Made by a program: the position numbers and the translations under genes. A stretch of 64,000 nucleotides of DNA from contig CM057454.1 in the NCBI GenBank assembly GCA_016271365.2, forward strand, positions 694,973,501-695,037,500, in the 5' to 3' direction. Below are positions 35,201 to 46,689 of this stretch, in pieces. The notes under the pieces were generated by a model that was not told where the DNA came from, made no database searches, and was given only the letters and a program-made list of their open reading frames with translations. Source of the DNA: Neoceratodus forsteri. Taxonomy: Eukaryota > Chordata > Ceratodontiformes > Ceratodontidae. Within the stretch, counting starts at the first letter, position 1, and every line of letters begins with the position of its first letter.

Positions 35201-36119
35201 GAAATAACAATGTAGTCAGCTAATGTATGAAGGGCAGGAATACAAAATTGGCTTGCTGTTTCATGAGACGGTATGCTAAAGATTGCTGCTCTTCACACGA
35301 CTTCAAGAAAGATTGCCCAGTTCGAATGAGTTGCCATTCAGCCTTGCGAGAAAGGAGAGTATTAAGCTTGTATTTAAGCCACAAAAGTTTAGCCTTTAAG
35401 GAAGGAGCAGGTGAGGAGCTAAGCTTAAAACATCGCTCAAGCCTAGTCAAGGAGTAAGTTAATTGCGAGATCTCTGCATCCCTCTCCTTTCACTTATGAG
35501 CAGTGTAGGTGATGATACGACCTCTCAAAAAGGCCTTAAGAGCCTCCCAGATAACCCCCACATGCAACATCATTAGTAAGATTAGTATCAAAGTAGAATT
35601 GGGCCTCATTATGAATCCAGTCACGAAAGGTGGGATCCAGCAATAATGTAGGGTTACACCACTAGCATGTAGAGGAAGATGCCAGAGCAGGCAGTTGAAG
35701 ACACACTGATTTAAATACAGCCATAAGAGGAGTCCATAACCTCTGGCATAACCAAGTCATTAACCAGTGAGTAGTCCAGATGACTAAAGGAGTCATGAAC
35801 AGGGAACAGAGGAATAATCGTGGTACATCGGTGGGCAAGCTGCCAGATAACCACTAAACCCCATTCAGTCATGAGGTCTAGCAGAGTCCCCTGGATCTAG
35901 GATGAGAGTTGAAGGTGATCGTAAACTTATCCAGAAAAGAATCTAAAGTGAGATTGAGATCACCACTCACCAACAAGGGAGGTGGGACTCAGTCTGCAAG
36001 TCTGTCAAAGCTTGACATAGCCAGTGGAAACAAATCAGCATCATCCATCATGGAAGCATAAATAGAAACAACAATTAAACACCTTCCTGGGTAATTAAAT
36101 TTAGTAATAACCCACCTTG
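32290..36119 (-). pseudogene. L1/Tx1-like LINE, ORF2 and 3' UTR (L1-C)
   Basis: Minus-strand order: endonuclease end (VSGDLNLTLDSFLDKF near 35960; a SHLDYSLV block near 35780); linker with ERCFKLSSSP near 35430; RT with NYCPISLLSTDVKILAKALA near 34820-34770, QAGFHKGKSG near 34710, VDFQKAFGSVLWD near 34610 and an LFDDDLLLTL active-site region near 34320 (YADD altered to FDDD). The C-terminal knuckle HCAQPAAGLLHILWSCPQL lies near 33030-32965, with an LQSWKTSLPL end near 32775-32760. The 3' UTR runs to about 32290. The 5' end is truncated within the endonuclease. The longest open pieces are only 131 and 76 codons, so it is inactive. Confidence 0.83.
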
Positions 36120-37395
36120 TTGGCAGCACTAAGTGGATCTGTGCTGCAGTGATACAGACCAAGGCTGTTTATGGCCCCAGGAGAGTGCTGCTCAAAATGG
36201 CATAGCGCTAAGGATCCTGCGGGCCATATTCCCGCCCTAGCATGCAAAATGAAATCATCAAGTATGTAAGGCTGTCAAGGGACATCTGCATGCCCATTAC
36301 ACACTTATTTGCATGGGCATAGAGGACTCCTATCTTGGCAATAACACTGCTCTGGTAGTCTAGTGCCCCCAATTGATCATCCATCTTTATCAGTATATCA
36401 CTATCACCAGTAATCTAGTGGTCTCCTCACCTCCAATTACCCATCCTTCATATTACAGTTCTATCCCTCATTGTCTAGTGTCCCCATCCAATCACCAATC
36501 CTTCATGTTATAGCACTACCCTGGTAGTCTAGTAGCCCCCACCCCGTGATCACACATCATTCATTTCATAGATTGACCCTGGTCATCTGATCCCTCCACC
36601 CACCAACTCTCTGAGGACATCCCACAACCCCTCAACCCAGTCACCACTTACTGCATGCCACAAGCAACACAGTGACTGGCAAAGCCTTCTGCTCAACTTC
36701 CTGCCCAGCCACCATCTAACAGTCACAGAGCACAATCATGTACTTCATTGTACTCTGTGATTGTCAACGACAACCAGCCAAAGGAGACAAATAGGGGCTG
36801 TGCCAGGCAGCGCTGCTCAAGTGTATGTGAGTGGTGATTGGGGTGAGGCGGTGTGCAGGGAGGGTCCTCAGCAGGGGGTGGGTGCAGTGACAACTAGATG
36901 ACCAGGGATTGAGCTATGAAATGATGAATGGGTGATCATGACATGGAGAGACCACTAGAATGCCAGGGATCAAGCTAGGAAATTATGGATTGGTAATCAG
37001 GAGGTGGGAGGATGACTAAACTATCAGGGATAGTGTAATAATAGGAAGGATGGGTGATCTGGGAGTGGGGGGACCACTTGACTACCAGGGATAGTGCTAT
37101 AGAATGCCAAATAGGTGATCGGAGGGGCTACTTGACACAGGGACAGGCGGTTGCATTATAGCCACCCTGCCTTCTGGGTTGAGACATTGCTTTAGTGCCA
37201 AGACATGGATTTTGCTCACAGTAAACAGCACTGCTCTGGGGGCTGTTGAGCACTGCCAAAAACCTTTGAATATACCACTGTGCCAGTATACATGAGGGGC
37301 TCCGTAATTTGCATAGGCACAGTGGTATTGGTAGCACCTTGGTGCTGCCGGGTTTGGGCAGTGTTCCAGAAGCCTCTGACAATAACCCCACCTAC
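36120..37395. mobile_element. Foldback element FB1 with mirrored 53-62-bp iterons
   Basis: The left arm carries five units with cores at 36349, 36405, 36465, 36519 and 36577 (best form CCCTGGTAGTCTAG). The right arm carries five in reverse complement at 36894, 36954, 37016, 37077 and 37130 (CTAGATGACCAGGG and similar). Between cores, TGATCACCCATCCTTCAT-like spacers are also shared. The centre (36650-36790) holds GGCAAAGCCTTCTGCTC and a hairpin CAGAGCACAATCATGTAC / GTACTCTGTG. GGGCCATATTC occurs at 36220. Nothing is encoded. Boundaries are approximate. Confidence 0.8.
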
Positions 37396-37553
37396 AGCAC
37401 CAACACGACTACATCCGTGTCTGTGCTATCCTTTGAATATACATCCCTACATGTTTCAGAAAAACCACATATCACAATATCATCCTTGGGTCAAACTCTA
37501 TCAAACCTGAAAGTTCCAGGTTTCAACTCCCAGACATTTGTGTGCTACTGGGG

Positions 37554-37896
37554 AGCATACCTCTCAAGTGTCCCTCATTACGAGGGACATCCCTCATTGT
37601 GCCCCTTAAAATTGCTTTGTCCCTCATCCGTCCCTCATGGAAAAGGTGCTGCCTACACAGAGAATGTGCTATAAATTTAGACTTTAAAGCAGAAACACTT
37701 AATATTCTAAAATACTAAATCCAAACTAAACTTTGTGCACATAAACACTATGGTTTTCACAGTGTTCTGAGCTTGTATCTCCATGTTTGAGGATGTGTCC
37801 CTCATTCTGAGGGTCTGTGTCCCTCATTGTCCCTCATTCTGAGTGTTCAAAAATGTCCATGTCCCTCATTTCAGCGACAAAAGGTAGAGGTATGCT
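37554..37896. mobile_element. 343-bp element with 11-bp terminal inverted repeats
   Basis: AGCATACCTCT at the left end pairs with AGAGGTATGCT at the right. GGGGAGCA flanks or overlaps both sides, so a short target duplication (GGGG, or 8 bp if the ends are drawn inward) is possible. GTCCCTCATT or its complement occurs repeatedly near both ends. Non-coding; the superfamily is undecided. Confidence 0.6.
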
Positions 37897-38539
37897 GGGG
37901 AGCACAAAATGGTCATAATGTCCATATGTGCATGTGTTTTCAACCCTTCAGAATGTTAAACCACTAAACTGTCAATTGCCAAATTTACAGGATACAGAGT
38001 TTCTTCTGCTCCACACATGACAAATTTCAGACTTTTCGGACCAGGAATGACAACATTATTAAGGAGCAAAACTTGAGATTTCACATTAAACTGTCTACTC
38101 AACCCTAATATACAGACACTACCATACCTGCAGAATACTGTATAGACACTGCATTATATGGTATTTATTGGGTTGTAACAGTAGGTGTTATATATTTATT
38201 AAACTCATTGAAAATGTATTAGTGATTAACTATTGACCAAAATGATTTCAGGACCACTACCTTCAGGAAGTGACCAGAGTTTTGAAACATTGTTTATATT
38301 CTGATGTGATCTTTATATTAATAAATGACCTTGAACAGATTGTGGTGTGTGGGTGTTTCTTTGCCTGTTTTTTGCACTATGATGTTTTTGTCACCACCAT
38401 GTTACATGTTGGAAGAGCTCACAATGCTAAAGGGTGATGGACAGTTCACAATACCTGCAGATGTCAGTGCAGTTGGTCAGACCCACATCAACTCTTAGAC
38501 CTTATTTGTAGCTGTGGAGACTTAAATCATTTAGAGCTA
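37897..38539. other. Unassigned stretch
   Basis: No coding signal or repeat recognised. Confidence 0.4.
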
Positions 38540-38945
38540 TATTACAGTGGTGTGGTAGCACGACTATGGTTAAGGTTGAACAGGGATTTCTATGTTAAAC
38601 TCCAAACTTTGCATTTTAATAGCTTTGCAACTATTCAATGGATTTGCACAACATTTTGCATGCACAGTTTTGGAGGAAGGGTCTCTTGAGTGCCATGTTT
38701 TGTTCCAGTTGGATGTGCAGATTCTGAGATCCAGATAGTGAAAAAATGAAAAAAATCTATTTTACTGTTTTTTCATTACCTCATCACTGAACAGTTTGGA
38801 ATTTTGCTATGAAAGTTTCAGGGTAGAAGGGTTTGGTTCACAGTGGTGCCTTTCACTGGTTTGGTGAACAAAATATGAATCCTTCCCAAAGTTATAAGAA
38901 TTTGTAATTTCAGTTCTGAGCATGGTCAGTACAGTTTTATGGATA
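38540..38945 (-). repeat. Interspersed repeat family X, copy 2 (opposite orientation)
   Basis: Reverse-complement match to 31350-31765 with many substitutions and small indels. The L1-C and FB1 lie between the two copies. Confidence 0.55.
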
Positions 38946-39329
38946 GCTGTTTGGAATGAAAAAATAATTTGATCCATGCAAAAAGATCCCTTTTATATAT
39001 AGGGTAATCCATTTTTGTAAGAAAAAATATTTTCTTCATATGGTACCATCTTGTTTTGTTTTCTCAAAACAATTTTAAAAAACAATAAAAATGATATCCT
39101 GCAGACACCAACACGTGTCTTGCTTAGCAGGACCCTGTTAGATGGATTCTGCCCTTACTTCTTTGGAAAAATGATACAGAAATGTGTTTCTTATACATTT
39201 TAAAATCTTTTTTTATGACTCAATTTTCTTTTTTAATATGACCATATGAACAAGCATTTGTTAATGACGAATGTTGTCTCACTGGCATTGGCTTTGGTAG
39301 TGCTGGAATTAGAGATGCATAATAGGAAT
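38946..39329. other. Unassigned AT-rich stretch
   Basis: A word like TGATCCATGCAAAAAGATCCC near 38970 resembles the units at 41650-41960. Otherwise nothing is recognised. Confidence 0.35.
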
Positions 39330-39712
39330 GGCACCCCCACCCTGTAAAGACTGACAGGCATTAGGGTGTGCCTTTGGGTCATCAGCTACAGTGCTCATGG
39401 CATTGTACCGCACCCTACCCAGTAGACACTGACAAGTGTCGTGCTGTGCTTTGGGGTCTTTGGGCATTATGCTTACCCCATTCCAGAAGGAAATAAGTTG
39501 AGGTGGGTGCAGTATAGGAGAATGGGGTGAACTTTGTGGCCAAACAGTGCAAGCACACCATGATGCCTGTCACTGACTGCAGGGTGGGGAGGTGGAATGG
39601 CGTGAGCATTACAGCCGATGATCCCAAGTCACACCCCTGACACCTGTCAGTCTCTACAGGGTGGGGTGCTACAGTTGGAAACCCTAACACCATAGGCATG
39701 TGTTGGTATTTT
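39330..39712. mobile_element. Palindromic element of the CCCTAACACC family
   Basis: CACCCCCACCCTGTAAAGACTG at the left pairs with CAGTCTCTACAGGGTGGGGTG at the right. An inner pair (CACTGACAAGTGTCGTG near 39426 and CACCATGATGCCTGTCACTG near 39556) repeats the theme. It ends GGAAACCCTAACACC, as do the other MITEs here. Non-coding. Confidence 0.7.
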
Positions 39713-39716
39713 CACT

Positions 39717-40790
39717 CCAAATTTTCAACATGGGCTTTTTGTGAGCCCACCTCATGAAAAGTGGCACAATCTGTTTGTTAACTGAAAGGTGGTTTCACAC
39801 AGCGGATATGCAATTTGGTGACACAGGGATGAAAACACATTTTGGGCAGGATGTGGAAAATGACAACTGTATTGTTCATGACGAGGCATGAAAAAATGGC
39901 AACGTTGAAAATGTGGTGTGAAAATATGAAAAATTGGTGAAGTCATGAGCATGCATAGAAACTGCACAACACACGTCTGTAACCCAATTATTTTTGGGAG
40001 TTTGTTAGCCACATTTTTAACATAGGCATTTTGGGACCTCCCCTCATGAACAGTGGTGCTGTGATTTTGTTAATCTGTTCCAAAAGTTGATTTCCCACAG
40101 TGACCACCCCTTTGTGTGCCACAGGTGTGGAAACACATTTTGGGCAGGATGTGAAAAATGACAGCTGTACTGTTCATAAGGAGGTGTGACAAAATGCCAG
40201 TGCTGAAAATCTGGCAGGGAAATTTTGCAAATTTGCGAAGTTACAAGGGTGTGTGGAAACTGTGCAATGCACACTTGTAACACAATCATTTTATGGACTT
40301 TCAGCACCACATTTTCAACATAGGCATTTTAGGACCTCTGCTCATGAACAGTGTCACCATCATTTCCTCGAACTGTCCCAAAAACTGATTTCGCACAGTG
40401 ACAGCGCTATTCCACACTGGACGTGTGAAAACACATTTTGGCCAGGATATGTAAAATGACAGCTATACTGTTCATTGGGAGGTGTGGAAAATGCCAATTG
40501 TGAAAATCTGGAGTGAAAATATTACAAATTCACGAAGTTATGAGCGTGTGTGGAAACAGTGCAATGCATGCTCGTAAAAGTAATTTTTTTGATTTTTTTC
40601 ACCAAATTTGCAACATAGGCTTTTTCAGAGCCCCCTCATGAACAGTGGCACTGTCATTTTGTTACTCAGTTCTGAAAGGTGATTCCACGCAGTGTCCACG
40701 AAATCACATTTTGGGACCAAATAATGTCATGACAATGACAAAACTCATGAGGAGGGGTCCCAATAGCCCCAAATTGAAAATTTGGTGCAA
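39717..40790 (+). repeat. 295-bp satellite, about 3.6 units
   Basis: Units start with CCA(A/C)ATTTT(C/T)AACAT at 39717, 40009, 40307 and 40602, spacings of 292, 298 and 295. Each carries CTCATGAACAGTG, GAAAACACATTTTGG and ATGACAGCT.TACTGTTCAT. The last unit is diverged and shortened. Open frames through it follow the repeat and are not genes. Confidence 0.9.
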
Positions 40791-41099
40791 ACATTCCAAA
40801 AAATGCCTGCAATATGCACCAAAGTTGAAAAAAACCTATTTATGCCATTAAACAGCTTACCGGCATTTCTTCAGTTTGCAGTCGGCTTTGAAGAGTGCAG
40901 TCGTGTTCCCGGTCCACCGAAGATCATTGTGCCAGACTCTGGAGGTAAGTATAGGGTGAGGGGGGTGTGGAGAGGCAGGGTTCACAGAAGGTGGGTGCAG
41001 GTTGCGGGTGGGGGTAGGGAAATGGCGAGGGACTGTTTTCTTTCTTTACAGGGTTTAAAAAGGAAAAAAACCCCTTGTGGGAAGGTTTTTATTTTTCAG
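40791..41099. other. Unassigned stretch
   Basis: An open frame of 138 codons (40782-41198) crosses repeats on both sides, has no domain, and includes splice-like GTAAGT and TTTCTTTACAG by chance or otherwise. I do not call a gene. Confidence 0.35.
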
Positions 41100-41350
41100 G
41101 GCGATTGGGCACACTGGAGTGGGCTCCCAGTGTGCCACCTAAGTTTTTTTGGGGGGGGATGCTGTAGCCACCAGGGGATTGGACACCCCTATTGGTAAAC
41201 AATGAAAGTGGGGGGCAAGAGCCAAGGGGGATTGGGCACCACCTCAGCATATAACAAATGGGAGGGTGCATGATGCCGAAGGGGAGTGGGATCCCCCATT
41301 GGCACATACATTGTAACAGGACATGCTGACAGGGGGATTGGCACCCCCAA
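41100..41350 (+). repeat. Degenerate 50-70-bp tandem repeat
   Basis: A GGGGGATTGGGCACCCC-like core recurs at about 41101, 41172, 41226, 41281 and 41331. Confidence 0.65.
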
Positions 41351-41649
41351 AGTCATCATTATGGCAGGCAGTGTTCCACCATGTTATGTACTTGTTTCAC
41401 CAGGGAAAGCACCTTGGGAGGTCCACTGCGTATGATGAGCTTTGCTCGCATTGCAGTTGACCTTTCATTCGATGTGATCACCCATTAAGTATGCATGGTG
41501 TGGCACTGGCATGAAGGCTGATTGGGGAATGAGGACGCACCTACTGATGCATGCCCTGCATTCACCCAACAGTGACCACTCCTTCAAATCTGCTACTACT
41601 GCAATATGTTGGCTGCGCATGATGCGAGCCAACACAAAAAATTGTGCCA

Positions 41650-41960
41650 CACAAAAGGATGCCTTCATATGGAAAAAATTCTGACTTTTTCAGATTCTTT
41701 TTCATATGAAGCATCCTTCATTAAAGAAACAACCTCATGCAAAAGGATACCTTCACATGAAAAAAATCTGAAAAAACTAAGTTCATATTCTTTTATTGTG
41801 CAAACAAAAAAACACTAATGAAAAGGATCATTTCATACAAAAATAATTTGGATTTTGCTTTTTTATATTCTTTTTTGTATGAAGAGATCCTTTTCTTGAA
41901 GTAGTCTCATTCATATAAAAAGGATCCCTTCATTCAAAAAAAGAATTTGGACTTAGTTTT
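41650..41960. repeat. Alternating inverted repeat array
   Basis: AAAAGGAT(G/A/C)CCTTCATATGAAAAAA-like words occur on the plus strand near 41655, 41741, 41820 and 41915 and in reverse near 41695-41722 and 41868-41893, so neighbouring units can pair into hairpins. Confidence 0.7.
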
Positions 41961-42304
41961 TTTTCCCATATTTCAACTTCAACAAGCCATAACTCCCTCA
42001 ATGTTTGCAGTTAAGGGACAATCTAGATATCAAAGCAAAGGTCTTAATAAGTATTACTAGAATAATACATAATATCCCCCCCCCCACACACACACAAACA
42101 CACAATATAGGGGCCATGTAAATAAAAATGTAAAAGTAAAAAAATCAAAATTCCCATCGAATAACATTAGACATTTAACAAGCCATACAACAAAGCAAAT
42201 ACATTGCTTTTTGGAGCAAATGGAAGTGCAGGGCCAGGATGGCTCTGCTCTTCCATAGACAAATGGATATGAGGATACGATTATATTATCTCAGATTAGG
42301 GAGA

Positions 42305-42766
42305 TTCTTTACAAAACTTTGTTAATGCACCTGTTAAGGTTCAAATTAAACCAACTAAAGTAGGGAAATGTGGTGTTAGGGTTCCCAATGCTAAAACCCC
42401 ACCCCTACCCTATAGGTAACAAAAGGTAAAATCATTACTGTTCCCCTCCCTGAGTCTTTGCAAATCAGGCCTGTGGTGTTCTTTGGGGTTTGTCATCCTA
42501 ACGCTCACCCACATTCTCATTTAGTCTGCACATCTCAGCTTCTTTACTGATGGAATGGGGTGGGCGGTAGGGTTGGCAACCCCAAGGAACACTCTAGGCT
42601 GATTTGCAAAAGAACCAGGAGAGGGAAACTGCAATGGTTTTTCCTTTGCTGCCCGTAAGTAGGGTGAGGAAGTGGGTGTTACGGCACGGGACCCTAACAC
42701 CACATTTCTACATTTGTTGGTTTAATCTGACCCTAACTGGTGCATTAAAAAGGTTTTTTGAAAGAA
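42305..42766. mobile_element. 462-bp palindromic MITE, TTCTTT-ACAAAA ends
   Basis: Arms of about 85 bp: TTCTTTACAAAACTTTGTTAA at the left and the complementary TTTTTTGAAAGAA at the right, both including TTAAACCAAC and GGTGTTAGGGT. An inner inverted pair (TTTGCAAATCAGGC near 42458 and GCTGATTTGCAAAAGA near 42598) is present. Same family as 29574-30004. Confidence 0.83.
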
Positions 42767-43389
42767 TTTAATGCAAGCATGATAGAGCCTGTTTGCTAGA
42801 ATTGAGTTAATCTGTGTCAAAAATGGAGGTTTTGGAAGCTTATACTGGTGATCTTAAGTCCTGGGACAGGGAAATATGGTGTACATAGTCTGAGTCATAA
42901 GGGCTAATGTTTTGGCAAGAATGTTAAAATTTGGTTTGGTGGTTTAAAAGTTTTTTTTTTTTGTTGAAGTATAAAAATCCCCAAATTCAGTTGTTATTTT
43001 TACCTACAAATAGTGAAAAAACAAGAAAGTTTAAAATTACAAAATGTTCAGTTTAATTGGAGTTTATCCCACTATATGACCTTTTCATGGTTTCAGAGCA
43101 AAATATAGTTTAGTTATTTTTTAATTTTAATCCTTTAAAGTTTTAAATCATATACCTGTGCAGACCACCTAGCTGAAAAAACAAACAATTTTTTTTTAGT
43201 TACACTTGGACATGAACTAAAAATTTTAAAAGCTCAAAGTGGAAAAACACAACTCTAAAGGATAGAATTATAGTAGAGCAGGACAAAGTGCTGGGGCTTT
43301 GGTCAGTGTTCTCTATTTTAAGTACTGTGCCATTATCCTTTAATATTTTTTTTTTTTTGCATTCACTGCAGTCTTTGGCCCCAGTATTC
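42767..43389. other. Unassigned AT-rich stretch
   Basis: Poly-T runs near 42950 and 43350; no coding signal. Confidence 0.4.
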
Positions 43390-44640
43390 TAGTGGTTAGC
43401 ATGGCATTTGCTGGGTTAGCACCACACTAACCGTGTATACCTGTAGCACTTGCCAATAAGGTGGGGGCCATATTCAAAGGACCCAGTGTGCTGCTCTGAC
43501 TCGATACTGAGACCATTCAAAATATATTGCTGTACCCATGCAAATGAGGGATCCCCATTTTTGGCAGAGCTAAACAGTTTCCATCTCATCACTGTTTAAT
43601 GCTGCCAAAACCCTGACCTCATCCCCGTGTATTGGTGTACTCCCTCCAATTATCCAACTGTCCTTGTTAAATAGACATAACCCTCAATCCTGGTTGTTTA
43701 GCTGTCCTTCAACTGCTGATTATCCAAGTTATATGTATATTACCCATACTTGTGGTCTAGTGATACCCTCACTCCCTGATCTCCTGTTATATGTACAGTA
43801 CAATACCCATCCTGGTGGTCTAGCAGTCCCGCTATCCCCTGATTTTCCAAGTTATAGGGATATATGACAGTCCTGGTGGACTATTGTCCACTTGCTCCAC
43901 CAGGAGGCCAGCTGCCCTAACTTCTGACTCACCTGCTTAGGACCCTTCTCCCTGGTCTCCGAGGCCTTCCATGGCATTTAAGACAACAACCAGCACAGCC
44001 CTCACCACCTCAGCCAGATGCAACCTGACAGGCATTTGTGATAGCAAATACTGCCACAGGAGAGAGGATAGGGGATGTAGGAAGGAGGTCCTAAGCCAGC
44101 AGATCAGAAGGGAGTTAACCTTTGGGGATGGAGGAGCACTCAACTTCCAGACAACATATTATGCACATAACACAATCAATCAGGGGTTGGTGTCTGCTGC
44201 ATTACCATGATTGAGGGATCTGGCACTGTAACAAAGACAGGATGGGTGCTGGGGGGTGCACATGCATGCTAATGAGCCTATAATGTACATGCAAATGGCC
44301 CCCGCAGCACCTTGCATTCCCAATGGGCTCATTAGCATATGTGGGATGAATATGGCCCACAGGAGCCCTGGCACTATACCATTTTGGGATGTGTTATCTG
44401 CATTGGGCTTCACTGTGGGCCATATTCAGTCTAGGGCAGTGACAGCACAGTGCATAGTCACTTTAGTTGTGCTGTCATGACCCCATAGGTAGACAGTTAG
44501 TGTGCTCTGGTTGGAGCATGCTGATTGTCTGAATGTATTGCCCTGAGCCCTGAGCCCTGGCTGTGCACTAAATGCCATGCATCACAAAAGACTGAGTGGT
44601 GCGCACACAGATGGTTCTGAATATGGGGGCCCTGGTCCCT
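43390..44640. mobile_element. Foldback element FB2, one-armed relative of FB1
   Basis: Four units with cores at 43688, 43748, 43810 and 43871 (best TCCTGGTGGTCTAG), spaced 60-62 bp, face one way; I find no mirrored set. GGGCCATATTCA occurs inward at 43467 and its complement TGAATATGGCCC at 44346, and a further inverted pair GGGCCATATTCAG / CTGAATATGGGGGCCC bounds 44414-44633. The CAGCACAGCCCTCACCACCTC near 44000 resembles the FB1 and FB3 centres. Non-coding. Confidence 0.7.
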
Positions 44641-45374
44641 TCATTTCTGTCTCCTCGAGTGCAGCACTTTATGTTCTTAACTCTAAAGGTTGACAGTTAT
44701 TTGGTTTGTCAGAAGACAGTCTAATGAGACATCTGAGATGATTTAAAAAAGATAAATAATTACAGTTAATATTTAATTACAAAAAAATGTGGAGACTGCA
44801 GCAAAATATTTAGATGGACTTTTAAAAAGTTAGCACATGCATAACAGATAGCACATGTGCCAGGTAAGACACAGCAAAAAAACACTAATAAAAACAGTCA
44901 AGAATAACACTGAAAACTAGAACATTACACCATTATTTCTTTGGTACCTTAGGAGCTGTAATGATGGAGGAGGTAAGTAGCTGCAGAGTGAATGATGGGG
45001 AGAACAAAGGAGTGAGCAGCACTGGAGGCATGTTAGCTGTGCCATTTGAACTAAAAGTACTGTTTGCTACTAAGGTTACAGAGCAACTGACATGAGGCTG
45101 GCAGGCAACCCAAACCATGGAGTTGCCCAAGGACTTATTTTAGCCATATTTTAACTTTTTTTGTGACTTTACACTGTGACAGGTTTATATGTATAGTGCT
45201 AATTTATAGATTGATTTCCACTGGCAGCATGGATGCCTTTATTTGTTTGCATGTAGCAATTTACTTTCATATTAAGTCTGGCTGTCTACATTCCGGATGT
45301 TTCTTTCAGTGCTCAGTGGTTAGTTTGATGTACTCATGGGTTGGTTTTGACTGTGCACCTGTGTCTGTTATTTA
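44641..45374. other. Unassigned stretch
   Basis: No gene or repeat recognised; a few short frames of 65-70 codons only. Confidence 0.4.
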
Positions 45375-45519
45375 AGCAATAATGCCCAACAGGGTGTGTG
45401 TCATGCTGGGATAATGTCATGCCTCAGGTGGTTGGGCACAAGGTCACAGGCCGAGTGTGTCCAACAACTGAGAAGTGACATTACCCCAAATGACACACAC
45501 CCTGGAGGGCATTATTGCT
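45375..45519. repeat. 145-bp near-complete palindrome
   Basis: AGCAATAATGCCC...AGGGTGTGTGTCAT at the left pairs with ATGACACACACCCT...GGGCATTATTGCT at the right, with pairing almost to the centre near 45447. It is a MITE-like hairpin with no coding capacity. Confidence 0.85.
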
Positions 45520-45520
45520 A

Positions 45521-45768
45521 TTATACAATGGCTCGTTGTTATACATAAAATAAAAATATAATTTTAAAGAATCTTTTCATTTGTGTGGAAAAATATTATT
45601 GTTTCTTAAGAGGAGATGCAAAAAAAGAGTATAAGGTCCAAACAACCATCTATAGGTTCACAGTGAGGCTGAGACTGGACCCGTGATGTTGTGCTGGGAT
45701 AACATCATGGGTCCAGCCCAAGATTGACCAATCAGAGACCAGAATTTTTTCTTGCCATTGTATAATGT
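45521..45768. repeat. Inverted-repeat pair, possible small DNA element
   Basis: ATTATACAATGGC at the left and GCCATTGTATAAT at the right are exact complements about 220 bp apart. An inner hairpin (GATGTTGTGCTGGGATAACATC) lies near 45686-45708. It abuts the 145-bp palindrome. Confidence 0.6.
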
Positions 45769-45889
45769 GTGTTTTTGCAGTTTGAATTGGCTGTTTAGCC
45801 TTTTCCCCTCAGCAGCTTACTCTTCTTCCACATTCCCAGCATTGTCAGGGTACCTGGCATCTGCTTTCACCGCAATAGATGATTTTGTG

Positions 45890-46689
45890 TATTTGTGCTT
45901 TCAATCAGAATGCTTTACTGTGGAACACTGTACCTGAAAATACGAGCAGTAAGGAGTCAGAATCAGAGCTTATTTCAGAGATACTGGCAGGAACACGCCA
46001 CAGAATATAGAGTAATTAACAAGGGCATCTATCTTGGACAGCAGAGAAGCTGGAGTGATGGAAACAGACTGGAAATTTTTTTTTCAGAAGATTTCCAAGG
46101 TGACCCTGAACTGTTTGATAATTATACTGACTTATTTAATGAATTGGAAAGGCTGACATTTGCAGAAACTTATTTGTATTATACTATGCAAAGCCTCCAG
46201 AAATACAAAGATACAAAGTTTATCCCCAGGGATTTGTGACTAGATAAGTGACCCAATAGAGGATCTTATAAAGATAGTTATCAACAGGGGTTTGAAACAA
46301 CGCTAACTATATGCATCCAATGTTTAACAGAGATCCCGTTAGATCAAGATATGGAGAAGCATACAGATTTACTGTCAGAAACTGAGACACTAAATGGGAA
46401 ATTAATACAATTTAAACACTGAAGAGTTTGAAGATTTAAACATTGGACAAAAAAATAACAGCACATGAGGAAAGTTATTGCATTTAGCAAGATAAGTTTA
46501 TATGGGACAGAACTAATTATAAATCTGTTGAGATATACCAGTGGACAAAACCAATAGACAGGTCTCACGGTAGGTCCAGAGGCAGATCTAAGTCCTGAGG
46601 CAGATGCAGAACTAGGATCAGAGAATTCAAGGTCCCATAGAAACAACAGAAGTTCTGAATCTTCTAAGGCAAACAATAGAGACGTGTGA
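45890..46689 (+). pseudogene. Possible Penelope-like element, N-terminal part
   Basis: An open stretch at 45895-46239 encodes a hydrophilic protein (SLFQRYWQEHATEYRVI, DLFNELERLTFAETYLYY). It continues in broken frames to a Ser/Arg/Asn-rich segment near 46610-46689. It has no domain I know on its own. I attach it to the Penelope-like element because the same strand resumes with recognisable Penelope sequence after the foldback insertion at 46690-48310. Confidence 0.4.

Noticed and set aside
36349..37142. Regularly spaced units resembling a CRISPR array
   Set aside because: Cores are degenerate, spacers are similar to each other, arrays are mirrored, and the DNA is eukaryotic.
40782..41198. 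138-codon open frame with nearby splice-like sites
   Set aside because: It starts in satellite, ends in tandem repeat, and has no domain or codon signal that I can see.
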